DNA from: CAZVEV01 sp964625865
GTDB taxonomy: Bacteria > Planctomycetota > Phycisphaerae > SM23-33
Direction of reading: 5' to 3'
Length of the DNA: 64,000 nucleotides
Assembly (NCBI GenBank): GCA_964625865.1
Contig: CAZVEV010000001.1
Span: forward strand, 1 to 64,000
The notes under the pieces: generated by a model
The model's database searches: none
Seen by the model: only the letters and a program-made list of their open reading frames with translations
Told to the model about the DNA's origin: nothing
Shown here: positions 8,286 to 18,100 of the stretch, one piece after another
How positions within the stretch are numbered: position 1 is the first letter of the stretch
Layout: each line of letters starts with the position of its first letter
Translations under genes and position numbers: made by a program

Positions 8286-11200
8286 CTACTGCGCCTTTCC
8301 CAGGCAGATCACCTTGCCGTCGATCGTCGTCATGACCAGTCGGCCGTTGGCGGCGGCCAGCCCGTCGTGGACCGGCACGCCGGGGAGTTTCAGTTCGGCC
8401 TGCTTCGCGCCGTCCGATCGCGAGACCGCCCACAGCAGGGCCCCCTCGGCGCCCTTGAGGGCCGCGGCCTGTCGGACAAGCCTGGCCTGCGTGGCGGGCT
8501 GGTCGAACGTCTTGAATGAGTCCGGCTCATCGATCAGGTCCGGCGGGCCGGCGATGAAGAGCGTCTCGGCGGCAACGGCCATCGCGCGGACCCGCAGGGG
8601 CACGTCCTTCTGCCACGCGAACGGGATTCTGAACTTCCCGGCGCGGGAGTGGGGATAGTCGCGATTGGCACGCATGTAGTCCGTTGGGGGCGCGGGCGGA
8701 ACCGATGCCCTGGTTACAGCAAACAGGTGGTACTTCCGCCCGGTGGCGCCGGCGTAGGACCTGGGCTTGTACCCGTAGCCGTAGATCGTCTTGTCGGTGA
8801 CGGTCAGCAGCCGTCCGGCGGGGTTCTCGTGTCCGGCGAAGTACCAGCCGATGTAGCCCGAATAGAAATGCTCGCCGTAGATCCAGTACGTGCGGTGCCA
8901 CCAGTCGCCGTTGAGGAAGCCGGCCGGGCTGTACAGGTGCGGGCGCGACTTGGCGGGCTTCAGCGTCGCCGCGTCAAACGCCAGGCGGCGCATGAACACC
9001 TGCTTACCATCGCCGGACAACACGTCGGGAAGGGCGCCGGGCATCTCGAACCGGATCGGCTCGGCCGGCTGATCGACGGCGTCGTCGCCACGGCTGTACA
9101 GGCTCTTACTCGAAAGCTCCCGGCCGGTTCTCAGGTCCAGGCGATGCAGCGTCATCCCGCCGTCCAGATACGACGACCGCCCGGCCGCGAAGGTTACCAC
9201 GCCATCGCGAATCAGCACGCTTCCGTGGACCGGATGCGCCGAGGCGACCTGGCCGAACGCGACGATCCGCCGGCTCGTCGGGGCCGCCCGGAATCGCCAG
9301 GCCAACTCCCCATCGGCCAGCCTGACGCAGTAGACCCACCCGTCGGCCGAACCGAACACCGCCACGCCCTGCGAGACCGACGGCGGAGAGTCCACTCGTC
9401 CGCCGGTGGTGAACGACCAGGCCTCCTTGCCCGACGCGGCGTTCAGTGCGTGGACCGTGTGCGTGTTGATCGACGCGACCAGCACCTTACCGTCCGCCAC
9501 CACCGGGGCCGACAGCCTCCCACCTACGCCAGTGGTCCACGCCCGGGTCAGGTTCGCGGGAACCGCCGTCTTCGTGAATCCGCTTCGGGCCGCATCATGA
9601 CGATACGTGGGCCAATCGCCATTTGAAATCTGAGATCGGGAATCTGAGATTTCAGATTTGGAGTCTGAGATTTGAGACTTGAGATTTGAAATGTCCTTGC
9701 CGAATGCAGGCCCTTTCTCCAGTCGAGGCCCCTTCTCGATGGGAGGAACTTTCAACCTTGAACCTTCAACCTTCAACCGCCGTCTGGGCGCCAGCGCCAG
9801 AAAGCCCGTCAGCTTGGCCTCGATGTAGCAGGCGCACGAGTGGGGCGGGACGTAGAGCAGGCCGTTGCACGGGAGCGTGCCGAACTGGCACGTGCCGCGG
9901 ACCCAGTGATGGCGAAGCCCCTGTCCGCTTGCCAGGTCGATGAACTCCACGCCCGTCCGACCGGCTACGATGTAACGCGAGGTGGCGCGGTTGCGGTGGC
10001 ATCGATGGTGGGGCATGGTGGTCTTGAAGGCCCTGTCCGGGCGGATGCGCTTGACGATCTTGCCCGTGTGCAGGTCGCGCCCCGTGGTGAAGTCCGGGCC
10101 CGTTCGCGAGCGGCTCTGCCCGTACCACACCACGCCGTCGACGACGAACACGTCGATCGGGGCGTGATAGGCCTCGGCGGCCCGACACCGCCACAGTTCC
10201 TTACCGGTCGCGGCTGCGTGGGCCACCAGGTCGCCCGGCCAGCCCTCTCTCGCCAGCCAGGTCGCTATCCGCTTGCCCGTGCTCTCGTCGAGGTTCGATG
10301 CGGGGGTAGCCTGTCGGTCGGTGCAGAGGACGACGTCGCCGTGGGCAACAACCGTGGGGGCGGACCAGCCGGGTCGCTTCAGCGCGACGGTGCGCCCGGC
10401 CCGCCACAGTTCGCGGCCGGTCCCGGCATCCAGGCCGACCAGCCCGCGAGTGTCCATGTAGAACACGCGCCCGCCTGCGACGGTCAGGGCGGACGGCAGG
10501 ATGCGGACGTTGGGCTTCTTCCAGAGCACGTCGCCCTTGGCGGCATCGACGGCTAGGACAGTCATGGGCCCGGGCCCTGCACGGCCGGACCGCTCGGTCG
10601 CCGACGCTGCCGGGCTCGCCACGAGATAGAGCACGCCGTTGGAGTGGAGGATCTCCTCCGTGCCCTCCGTGCCCTTGTAGGTCGCAACCGTCCGCCCAGT
10701 CGCGGTGTCGAGGGCCGTCACTGGCGCCTGCAGGCCAAGCGTGACGTAAACACGGTTCTTCGTTGCGACGAGTCGTCGGGCCAGGGCAGGGGGGCCCTGG
10801 CGGAACGGCTTGAGGTGCGGGTGCCAGACCGGAATCGACCGCCTCCACAGCACCACGCCATTAAACGCGTCTCGTGCGACCAGCGCCCACTTCGGCGGCA
10901 AGACGACCGATGCGGCCGGGGCCTCGTCGATGATTGTGAACAGTCGCCCGCCCGCGGACACCACCGCCGTAACGCTGGCCAGTCGCTCGTGGTGGCGGGC
11001 GTTTCGGGGGGCGGCGATCCACTGAACGTGGTGCGGAGGGCCCACCGCCGTATCGGCGGCGACGGCGTTGTTCGTGGCGTCGTACAGCGTGTGCGTCCAG
11101 TCGTCGATCTCGCCGGGGCGCGGCTTGGCGATCTTCGCCAGACCGTCGGCCTGCCGGATGCATGCCATTCCGCCGGGGGCCAGCACACGGAGCAACTCGC

Positions 11201-11561
11201 CCGGCGGGACCTTCGCCCCGCCGTCGATCACGACGAGGTTGACCAGGTTCTCCGCATACGGCAGGGCCGGCGCGGTGCTCCACCGGTCGATCGACACCGG
11301 GCCGTACAGGCCCAGCGAACGGACATGCTTGCGGGCGGCAGCAACGTTCAGGGCCTCCGTGTCCAGGCCGTGGACAAGAAACGCATCACTCGCTCGCAGC
11401 GCGGCGGTCAGCTTCCCATCACCGCAGCCGACGTGCACGACCAAGCCGCCGGTGACGCTCGCAGTCTTGAGAATATCGTTCGCCTCGGCCGCCGTGATCA
11501 TTGGCGCGGAGATCGCGATGATCGCCAATCCCGCCAGAACAGTGCACATCGTCCGCATCAT
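8286..11561 (-). CDS. Methyltransferase-like/PQQ-propeller fusion, paralog 4
   Basis: 1091 residues. I chose ATG 11561 (MMRTMCTVLAG) because GAGGAG lies 7 nt upstream and a signal peptide follows; the frame stays open upstream only through a repeat. Residues about 28-125 are the methyltransferase-like domain (HVGCGDGKLTAAL, then GLDTE and LVNLVVI). Propeller half 1 spans about 140-580 with HHRCHRNRAT, RGTCQFG and PPHSCACY. The linker at about 594-647 is built from two kinds of 7-nt repeat and includes KSQISDSKSEISDSRSQ. Propeller half 2 begins at DWPTYRHDAARSG and ends with the shared VHDGLAAANGRL closing strand. This is the longest repeat linker of the five. It overlaps nothing, and is 15 nt upstream of paralog 5, so the two are probably one transcript. 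Confidence 0.92.
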   Translation of the reverse strand: MMRTMCTVLAGLAIIAISAPMITAAEANDILKTASVTGGLVVHVGCGDGKLTAALRASDAFLVHGLDTEALNVAAARKHVRSLGLYGPVSIDRWSTAPALPYAENLVNLVVIDGGAKVPPGELLRVLAPGGMACIRQADGLAKIAKPRPGEIDDWTHTLYDATNNAVAADTAVGPPHHVQWIAAPRNARHHERLASVTAVVSAGGRLFTIIDEAPAASVVLPPKWALVARDAFNGVVLWRRSIPVWHPHLKPFRQGPPALARRLVATKNRVYVTLGLQAPVTALDTATGRTVATYKGTEGTEEILHSNGVLYLVASPAASATERSGRAGPGPMTVLAVDAAKGDVLWKKPNVRILPSALTVAGGRVFYMDTRGLVGLDAGTGRELWRAGRTVALKRPGWSAPTVVAHGDVVLCTDRQATPASNLDESTGKRIATWLAREGWPGDLVAHAAATGKELWRCRAAEAYHAPIDVFVVDGVVWYGQSRSRTGPDFTTGRDLHTGKIVKRIRPDRAFKTTMPHHRCHRNRATSRYIVAGRTGVEFIDLASGQGLRHHWVRGTCQFGTLPCNGLLYVPPHSCACYIEAKLTGFLALAPRRRLKVEGSRLKVPPIEKGPRLEKGPAFGKDISNLKSQISDSKSEISDSRSQISNGDWPTYRHDAARSGFTKTAVPANLTRAWTTGVGGRLSAPVVADGKVLVASINTHTVHALNAASGKEAWSFTTGGRVDSPPSVSQGVAVFGSADGWVYCVRLADGELAWRFRAAPTSRRIVAFGQVASAHPVHGSVLIRDGVVTFAAGRSSYLDGGMTLHRLDLRTGRELSSKSLYSRGDDAVDQPAEPIRFEMPGALPDVLSGDGKQVFMRRLAFDAATLKPAKSRPHLYSPAGFLNGDWWHRTYWIYGEHFYSGYIGWYFAGHENPAGRLLTVTDKTIYGYGYKPRSYAGATGRKYHLFAVTRASVPPAPPTDYMRANRDYPHSRAGKFRIPFAWQKDVPLRVRAMAVAAETLFIAGPPDLIDEPDSFKTFDQPATQARLVRQAAALKGAEGALLWAVSRSDGAKQAELKLPGVPVHDGLAAANGRLVMTTIDGKVICLGKAQ
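9621..9692. repeat. 7-nt tandem repeat (GATTTGA type) in linker of paralog 4
   Basis: About ten degenerate heptamers (GATTTGA, GAATCTGA-like, GACTTGA) run in phase over some 70 nt. They encode DISNLKSQISDSKSEISDSR-type sequence with a period of seven residues per three repeats. This is the longest run in the window. Confidence 0.88.
9748..9779. repeat. 7-nt tandem repeat (AACCTTC type) in linker of paralog 4
   Basis: Four heptamers (AACCTTC, AACCTTG, AACCTTC, AACCTTC) encode LKVEGSRLKVP on the minus strand. The unit is close to the GACCTTC unit found at the same place in three other paralogs. Confidence 0.85.
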
Positions 11562-11656
11562 GTTCGACTCCTCGCCGCTGTGTGTCATGAGTACAGGATA
11601 GCGTATCCGGACACGAAACGGCATCGTGCGGTTCACCTGCGGATCGCACAACGAAT

Positions 11657-11672
11657 CCCGATGTATATCGGG
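11657..11672. repeat. Palindrome CCCGATGTATATCGGG (family G)
   Basis: A perfect 16-nt palindrome in the 243-nt gap between paralogs 3 and 4. Related copies with similar flanks lie at 19147-19162 and 59098-59113. The rest of this gap holds the family C hairpin and no gene that I can support. Confidence 0.8.
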
Positions 11673-11695
11673 ATTCACTCTCCAACCGCCCAGTC

Positions 11696-11769
11696 GTAGG
11701 GCGTGCAACTGGTTTGCACGCGGAACGAACAGGCAATCCGTTCCGCGTGCAACGAGTTGCACGCCCTAC
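11696..11769. repeat. Long hairpin repeat, family C (GTAGGGCGTGCAAC)
   Basis: Arms GTAGGGCGTGCAACTGG and its near-complement ending GTTGCACGCCCTAC enclose an inner CGCGGAAC/GTTCCGCG pair. The same element recurs at 54777-54849 and 61987-62130. It lies just downstream of the paralog 3 stop and upstream of paralog 4, so it could act as a processing or attenuation site. It is a dispersed repeat rather than a classical terminator, since there is no T-run. Confidence 0.85.
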
Positions 11770-11804
11770 AACTACCGGGTGCGACAGTCCGCGACGGGTG
11801 GCGT

Positions 11805-14800
11805 CTACTTCCTGCCGCTCATGCAGATCACCGTTCCGTCGGTCAGGGCGATGATCAGTCGTCCGCCGGCGACGGCCAGCCCGTCGAACACCGGCGGGGC
11901 GGGCAGCGTGTAGTTGGCCAGCGTCTTGCCGTCTCCTGCCGCTACGGCCCGCAGCACGGCGCCGCTCTTGCCCAGAAGGGCCGCTTCCTGCTTGAGGGCC
12001 TGCTGGGCGTTTGCGGCGGACTGCTTGCCGGCAGACGCCTCGTTCAGCACGTCCGGAGGGCCGGCGACGAAGAGCGTCTTGTCAGCCAGCGCCATCGCGC
12101 GGACCAGGATGGGCACGTCGGTTGACCAGGCGTAGTTCTTGGGGTTCGTCACAGGACCGGCCCCGCCGCGGGGGCGGCCTTTCTTCTTCTTGGCGCCCTT
12201 GGCCTTCGGCGCCGGCTTGGGCGGAAGACGCCCCGGCGCGGCGGCCTTCCACTGCTTGTTCGCGGCGAACAGGCGATACTCCAGCGGCACGGTCCACTTG
12301 TAGTACTGCGGCTCGCGGCCGAACACGTAGACCTTCTCGTCGCCGACGCAGATGATCTTGCCCGCCGGTGCGTGCTTGCCCGCGACGAAGTACCCGCACC
12401 ATCCGCTGGACCACGTGCTGCCGTACATCCAGTACGAGCGGTGGAACCACGTGTCGTCGAGGAAGCCGGTCGGGCAAAACAGGTGCGTCCGCTCAGCGAC
12501 CTGCCGCGACCCCTCCTGCGCGCCGCCGACCGTCGGCCCCATCGCCAGCCGCTTGCCTTTCAGGTCAAACGCCTGGCTCCGCATGTAGATCCGCTTGCCG
12601 TCGCAGCTCAACACGTCGGGTCGCCCGACGGCCATGTTCAGCCACTTGACCGTGTCCTGGATGTTCTTGCCCGTGTTGGGGTTGGTCTCGTTGAGGGCCG
12701 TCCGTGAGACGACGGCCCCGGTCCGGGCGTTCAGGCGGAACAGCGTCATCCCGCCGTCGACGAACGCCGACCGCCCCGCGACGAAGTGGGCCACGCCCTC
12801 GCGCACGAGCACGCTGCCGTGGACGGGCCAGAGCGATTCGACCTGCTCGTAGACGAGGATTCGCCGGTCGGCCGGCGCGGCCCGGAAACGCCAGATCAGC
12901 GTCCCGTCGTCGGCCCGCAGGCAGTACACGTACCCGTCGGCCGAGCCGAACAGCATGCGCCCCTCGAAGAAGGTCGGGGGCGAGTCGACCCGCCCGCCCG
13001 CCGTGAACCGCCACACCGGCTTGCCGTTTCGCGCGTCTATCGCATGGACCGTATGCGTGTCGATCTCCGCCACAAACACCTTGCCCGCCGCCGCCGTAAC
13101 CGTGCTGAGTTTCCCGCCGATGCTGGCTTTCCAGGTTGTTCGCAGCCGGCCGGGAACGGACGACGACGTCGCGCCACTACGCGAGTTGGAGCCCCGGTAT
13201 GTGGCCCAGTCGCCATCTGAAATCTGAGATCTGAGATTTGAGATATCCTTACCGTACGCGGGCCCCTTTTCGAGCGGCGGGACCTTCGACCTTCGACCTT
13301 CGACCTTCGACTTCGGCGCCAGCGCATTGAAACTGTGAAGATACGTTTCCGCGTAGCAGGCACACGGCGACGGGGGCGTGTAGAGCAGGCCGTTTGCGGG
13401 CATCAGGCCGTACAGGCACGGGCCGCGCGTCCAGTGGTTCAGGTCCCACGTCTTCTTGCGGAAATCAATGAACTCGGTTCCCGTGCGGGAGGTGATGATG
13501 TAGTTGCTCGTCGCCCGCCCGGAGTGGCAGCGGTGGTGGAACCAATAGCTCCTGTTGTCGGCTGGGAAGCTGTGGGCCTTGCGCCCGGTCTTCAGATCGA
13601 AGCCCACCACCCTGCCGTCGGCCCCGCCGTACGAACTCGTGGGGCACCAGACGATCCCGTCGATCACGAACAGGTCCTCGGGCGAACTGTATCCCGAGGG
13701 CGGATGCTTGCCCTGCCACAGCGTCTTGCTCGTCTGGGCTGACAGGGCCGTCAGCGTGTCCGGCTTGTTCGCGCCGCCGGTGGACTTGATCATGCCCGAG
13801 TATTCCCCGCTGGCCAGCAGGACCACGCCGTCGGAGACCACCAGCTTCGATGCGAAGAAGGACTTCTGCGCCTTGGGCGTCGGCAGTGTGTCGGCAGACG
13901 TCCAGAGCTTTTGGCCGGTCTTGCGGTCCAGGCAGATCACCCGCTGGGTGGCGAAGTTGAAGTAGTACACGCCGCTGCCGTCGACAGCCATCGTCAGCGC
14001 CGCCACCACGTCGGTCGCCTGCCACAACTTCCGTCCCGTTGCGGCGTTGATCGCGACGATTCGCCGCTTCTCGGCCGGGCGCTCCAGGCGCTTGCCGTCA
14101 CCGATGGACCCCGGGCCGATCAGCACGTACAGCACGCCGTCGGACAGGATGATCTCCTCGGCGCCCTTCGTACTCTCGTAGGTTCGCACCGTCTTGCCGC
14201 TGGCCGCGTCCATGCACGTAACCGGGCCCTGGAGGCTCAGCGTGGCGTAGACGCGTCCGCCGGCAGCGACCAGGCGCCGCGGGGCGTCGGCGGGGCCGTC
14301 CTTGAGGCCCTTGAAGGTGTTGTACCACCGCCCGATCTTCCGCGTCCAAAGCCGCTTGCCGTTAAACGCGTCGCGGGCGATCAACGCCCAGTGGGGGGGC
14401 AGGTGGATCGACGCGGTCGAGCCCTCGTCGAAGATGTAGAATATCCGTCCGCCCTCGGACACCATCGCGCTGATGCTCGACATCTTGTCGTGGTGGCGCG
14501 TCCACTTGGGCCCCGCCTGCCACTGAAGCCGGCGCGGCGGGCCGACTACCGTGTCAGCGGCCACCGCATTGTTGTCCGGGCCGTGCAGGTAGTGCGTCCA
14601 CTCGTCGATGTTGGCCGGGCGCGGCTTGACGGTCTTCGTCCCGCTGACGATCGCCACGCCGCCCGGGGCGAGCACGCGCATGATCTCCGCCCGCGCCACC
14701 TTGCCCGGCCGCTCGGCCACCACGAGGTTGACCGTGTTGTCGATGTACGGCAGGTGCGAACCGTCGAATGTGTCGACCGCGACCTTGCCGTACAGCCCGA

Positions 14801-15047
14801 GCGATCGGATGTGCTTCCGCGCGGCGGCAACGTTCTTCGCGTCGGCGTCCACGCCGTGAACGGTGTACGCGTCGCTCGCCCGCAGTGCCGCCGTCAGCCT
14901 GCCGTCGCCGCAGCCGACGTGGACCACCAGTCCGCCGGTGATGCCCGCGGTCTTGAGAATATCGTCCGTACTCGCCGCGTGTGCGTGTGGCGCGAGGGTC
15001 ACGACGATCGCCAATCCTGCGAGGACGGCGCTGAGTGTTCGTGTCAT
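11805..15047 (-). CDS. Methyltransferase-like/PQQ-propeller fusion, paralog 3
   Basis: 1080 residues from ATG 15047 with AAGGAG 6-7 nt upstream. Signal peptide 1-24 (MTRTLSAVLAGLAIVV, then HAHA). Methyltransferase-like domain about 28-130 with HVGCGDGRLTAAL. Propeller half 1 about 145-560, with HHRCHSGRAT, RGPCLYG and PPSPCACY. Repeat linker about 578-611 (SKVEGRRSKVPP then DISNLRSQISDG). Propeller half 2 runs from DWATYRGSNSRSG to the end. A Lys/Gly/Pro-rich loop near residue 955 (KAKGAKKKKGRPRGGAG) is not shared by paralog 4. Its upstream 45 nt nearly match those of paralog 2, which fits recent duplication. Function unknown; likely periplasmic. Confidence 0.92.
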   Translation of the reverse strand: MTRTLSAVLAGLAIVVTLAPHAHAASTDDILKTAGITGGLVVHVGCGDGRLTAALRASDAYTVHGVDADAKNVAAARKHIRSLGLYGKVAVDTFDGSHLPYIDNTVNLVVAERPGKVARAEIMRVLAPGGVAIVSGTKTVKPRPANIDEWTHYLHGPDNNAVAADTVVGPPRRLQWQAGPKWTRHHDKMSSISAMVSEGGRIFYIFDEGSTASIHLPPHWALIARDAFNGKRLWTRKIGRWYNTFKGLKDGPADAPRRLVAAGGRVYATLSLQGPVTCMDAASGKTVRTYESTKGAEEIILSDGVLYVLIGPGSIGDGKRLERPAEKRRIVAINAATGRKLWQATDVVAALTMAVDGSGVYYFNFATQRVICLDRKTGQKLWTSADTLPTPKAQKSFFASKLVVSDGVVLLASGEYSGMIKSTGGANKPDTLTALSAQTSKTLWQGKHPPSGYSSPEDLFVIDGIVWCPTSSYGGADGRVVGFDLKTGRKAHSFPADNRSYWFHHRCHSGRATSNYIITSRTGTEFIDFRKKTWDLNHWTRGPCLYGLMPANGLLYTPPSPCACYAETYLHSFNALAPKSKVEGRRSKVPPLEKGPAYGKDISNLRSQISDGDWATYRGSNSRSGATSSSVPGRLRTTWKASIGGKLSTVTAAAGKVFVAEIDTHTVHAIDARNGKPVWRFTAGGRVDSPPTFFEGRMLFGSADGYVYCLRADDGTLIWRFRAAPADRRILVYEQVESLWPVHGSVLVREGVAHFVAGRSAFVDGGMTLFRLNARTGAVVSRTALNETNPNTGKNIQDTVKWLNMAVGRPDVLSCDGKRIYMRSQAFDLKGKRLAMGPTVGGAQEGSRQVAERTHLFCPTGFLDDTWFHRSYWMYGSTWSSGWCGYFVAGKHAPAGKIICVGDEKVYVFGREPQYYKWTVPLEYRLFAANKQWKAAAPGRLPPKPAPKAKGAKKKKGRPRGGAGPVTNPKNYAWSTDVPILVRAMALADKTLFVAGPPDVLNEASAGKQSAANAQQALKQEAALLGKSGAVLRAVAAGDGKTLANYTLPAPPVFDGLAVAGGRLIIALTDGTVICMSGRK
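13215..13247. repeat. 7-nt tandem repeat (GATCTGA type) in linker of paralog 3
   Basis: About four heptamers (AATCTGA, GATCTGA, GATTTGA, GATATCC) encode DISNLRSQISDG. The position matches the heptamer runs in the other four paralogs. Confidence 0.85.
13281..13312. repeat. 7-nt tandem repeat (GACCTTC) in linker of paralog 3
   Basis: Four perfect GACCTTC units followed by a partial one. They encode SKVEGRRSKV on the minus strand. Confidence 0.88.
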
Positions 15048-15136
15048 AATCGACTCCTTGTCAGTTCAGTTCGTCGTCGGATCGAACGACACGCGCGGAG
15101 CAAGCTCCGCCGCTTCACATGGATGGGACGACAAGT
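15048..15136 (-). promoter_or_regulatory. Conserved 5' leader of paralog 3
   Basis: The 45 nt before ATG 15047 (GTTCGATCCGACGACGAAC, then TGAACTGACAAGGAGTCG) is nearly the same as the 45 nt before ATG 19012. Both contain an AAGGAGTCGA ribosome-binding site. The remaining part, next to the paralog 2 stop, has a GCGGAGCAAGCTCCGC hairpin related to repeat family E. No promoter can be named. Confidence 0.5.
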
Positions 15137-18100
15137 TCAACCGCCGCCAAGGCAGACGATCTTCCCGTCGGTCGTCGCGATGACCAGTCGCCCGGCGGTG
15201 GCGATCAGGCCGTCGAACACCGGCGGGGCGGGCAGCGCGAGTTCGGCGAGTTTCGTTCCGTCTTCGGTAGACACCGCCCAAAGTACCGCGCCGCGTTTGC
15301 CTTCCATCGCCTCGACCTGGGCGGCCAGCGCCTTTTGCGTCTCAGCGTCGTTCATCTTCCGGTAGGCCTGCTCTTCGTCCACCAGGTCGGCGGGGCCGGC
15401 AAGGAACAGCGTCTTGTCCGCCACGACCATCGCCCGGGCCATCAGCGGCAGGTCGACCGTCCAGTTGTGCTTGACCTTGAAGCCCTTTACCGCCGGGCTG
15501 CTCCCGCCCGTACCGCCAAAGAACCTCATCGCCTTGCCGACCTTCCCCGCCACCGCGCGAGCGCCCACGACCTTGCCGTGATTGCCCCTCCCCGACGCGT
15601 CGCTCGCCTTGCCGTCGTCGAACGAGCAGGCGAGGACCAGGTGCGCGTCCTTGCCGGCCGCCTTGCCTCCCGCCGCGGCTGCGATCTCAGCGGCGCCCAG
15701 GGCCCGACGATACACGCGGACCTCGTCGATCAGCCCGGTCAGCGGCAGCGTGCTGTTGTAGCCGCCGACGGACGACTCGTCGTCCATGCCGATCTCCATG
15801 CCTTCCTGCGGGTCGCCCGTGATCAGGCCCGGGGCCTTGCCCGACCCGGCCGGCTTGCCGTCGACATGGACCAGCACCTTGCCTTCGGCCGTGAGCACGC
15901 CTGCGACGTGCGTCCATTTCCCGACGACCTTCGCCTTGGCCGCCGCGGCGTGGATCTTGCCGTTCAGCCGTATCGCGAATCGCGCCCGCCCGCCCTGGAG
16001 GTACAGCACGTAACCCATACCCGTCCCGCCTCGGGCCAGGATCACGCCGTCCGGCTTGTCGCTCTTGACCCACGCGGCGACCGTCACCGGCTTGCCCGCC
16101 GTGTTGAGGGCCTTGCTCTTGGCGATCTGGATCAGCGACCGCTTGGGCGTGCGGGTCGGCTTGCGGGGCACTGACGAGGGGGCGGCATCCGGTGACTTTG
16201 CGGCCGCGAACAGGTGATGCTCGATCGGTGTGGTCCAGCGGTAGTACTTGGGCTTGCGTCCGAAGCCGTAGATCTGCTGGTCGTCGACGACGAGAATCCG
16301 CCCGGCCGGGGCGGCCGTGCCGCTGCGGTAATATCCCTGCCACCCGCTGACGAACATGCTGCCCCACATCCAGTACGTGCGATGCCACCACGTGTCGTCG
16401 AGGAAGCCTGTGGGGCTGAACAGGTGGGTATACTCCTTGGTCTGCGTCGGCGGCGGGGCGCCCTGGTCAGCGTCCTTTCCGCGGGGGAAGGGCTTGAGCG
16501 GCAATCGCTTGCCGTCGAATCCGAACGGCTGGGACCGCATGTAGACGAACTTCTCGTCGGCCGACAGCACGTCGGGCAGGCCCACGGGCATGTTCAGCCA
16601 ACTGACGTAGTCCTGCAGGCTCTTGCCCGCCTCGGTGTCCTTCTCGTCCAGGACGGTGCAGGACAGGACGGCCCCCGTGGCGGGCCTCAGCCGCCACAGG
16701 CGCAGGCCCGTGTCGAGGAACATCGAGCGCCCGGCGACGCAGTAGAGCACGTCGTCGCGGATCAGCACGCTGCCGTGGACGGGCCAGACGCTTTCGACCT
16801 GGCCGAACGAGACGGTTCGCTGGTCCATCGGCGCCGCGCGGAACCGCCACGCCAACTCGCCGTCGGCCACGCGCACGCTGTAGACCCATCCGTCGGCTGA
16901 GCCGAAGAAGGCGTGCCCGTTGTGGATGGTCGGCGGCGAGTCGACCCGCCCGCCGGCCCGGAACCGCCACCGCAGCTTGCCGGTCTCGGCGTCAACCGCA
17001 CAGACGGTGTGGTCGTCGATCGACGCGACGAAGACCATGCCCGCCGCCATCACCGGAGCTGACAGCTTCTTGCCCAAAACGCCCGTCGACCAGGCTGGCT
17101 TGAGCTGTGCGGGCACCTTCGTGGTCGACTTCCCCGTGCGGGCGTTGTCGTGACGATACGTCGGCCAGTCATTCGATTTACGATTGTAGATTTTAGATTT
17201 TAGATTGATCGTGCCATACGCGGGGCCCTTATCGAGGCGCGGGACCTTCGACCTTCGACCTTCGACCTTCGACGCCGGTGCGAGCGCATTAAAGCCGGAG
17301 AGCTTGGCTTCGAGGTAGCAGGCGCAGGGGTGCTGCGGGGCGTAGAGCAGGCCGTTGGCCGGGAGCACGCCGTATCCGCACGCGCCGCGGACCCAGTGGT
17401 TCACGTCCCAGGTCTTGTTGCGGACGTCGATGAACTCCGTGCCCGTGCGGGCCATCAGGAGGTACCGGTCGGTGGCCTTGCCGCGATAGCAGCGGTGGTG
17501 GAACCAGTAGATCTCGACGTCGGGTGGGAACTGGCGCACGACCTTGCCTGTCCGCGGGTCGCGCCCGGTAAACACGCCGACGGCCCGCCCGCTGGTGGTC
17601 TCGCCCGTCCAGACCAGTCCGTCGACGACCAGCAGGTCCTCCGACGAGCGGTAGCCCGACGGCGGGTGATACGCCGACCAGAGCACCTTGCCCGTCTTGC
17701 CCGACAGCGCCGTCATCGTGTCTTTGCCCTTGGTGTACCACGAGCCGGTCTGCATGCCCGCCGTCTCGCCGCCGGAGAACAGGACCACGTCCTCGTAGAG
17801 GACCAGGATGGGCCCGTAGAAGGCCTTGATCTCCTTGGCCCGCGCGATCGGGTCCGATCGCCAGGCCTGCTTGCCCGTCTTGCGGTCGAGGCTGACAACG
17901 CACTGCCCGTCGTGGAGCACCACGCGCCCGGAGTCGGCGGCCAGCGTCATCGGGAGGACCTTGGTCTTGACCGACCAGAGGGTCTTGCCTGTGTCCGCCT
18001 TGACCGCGACGATCTGCCTCTCGGCCTCGTCCCAGAACTTCGAACCGTATCCGCCGCGCGGCGGGGTGTACTCGGCGGTGTTGACCAGCGCGAAGAGGAC

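Noticed and set aside
11562..11762. Upstream extension of paralog 4 to 11762
   Set aside because: It runs through two dispersed palindromes; the ribosome-binding site and signal peptide place the start at 11561.
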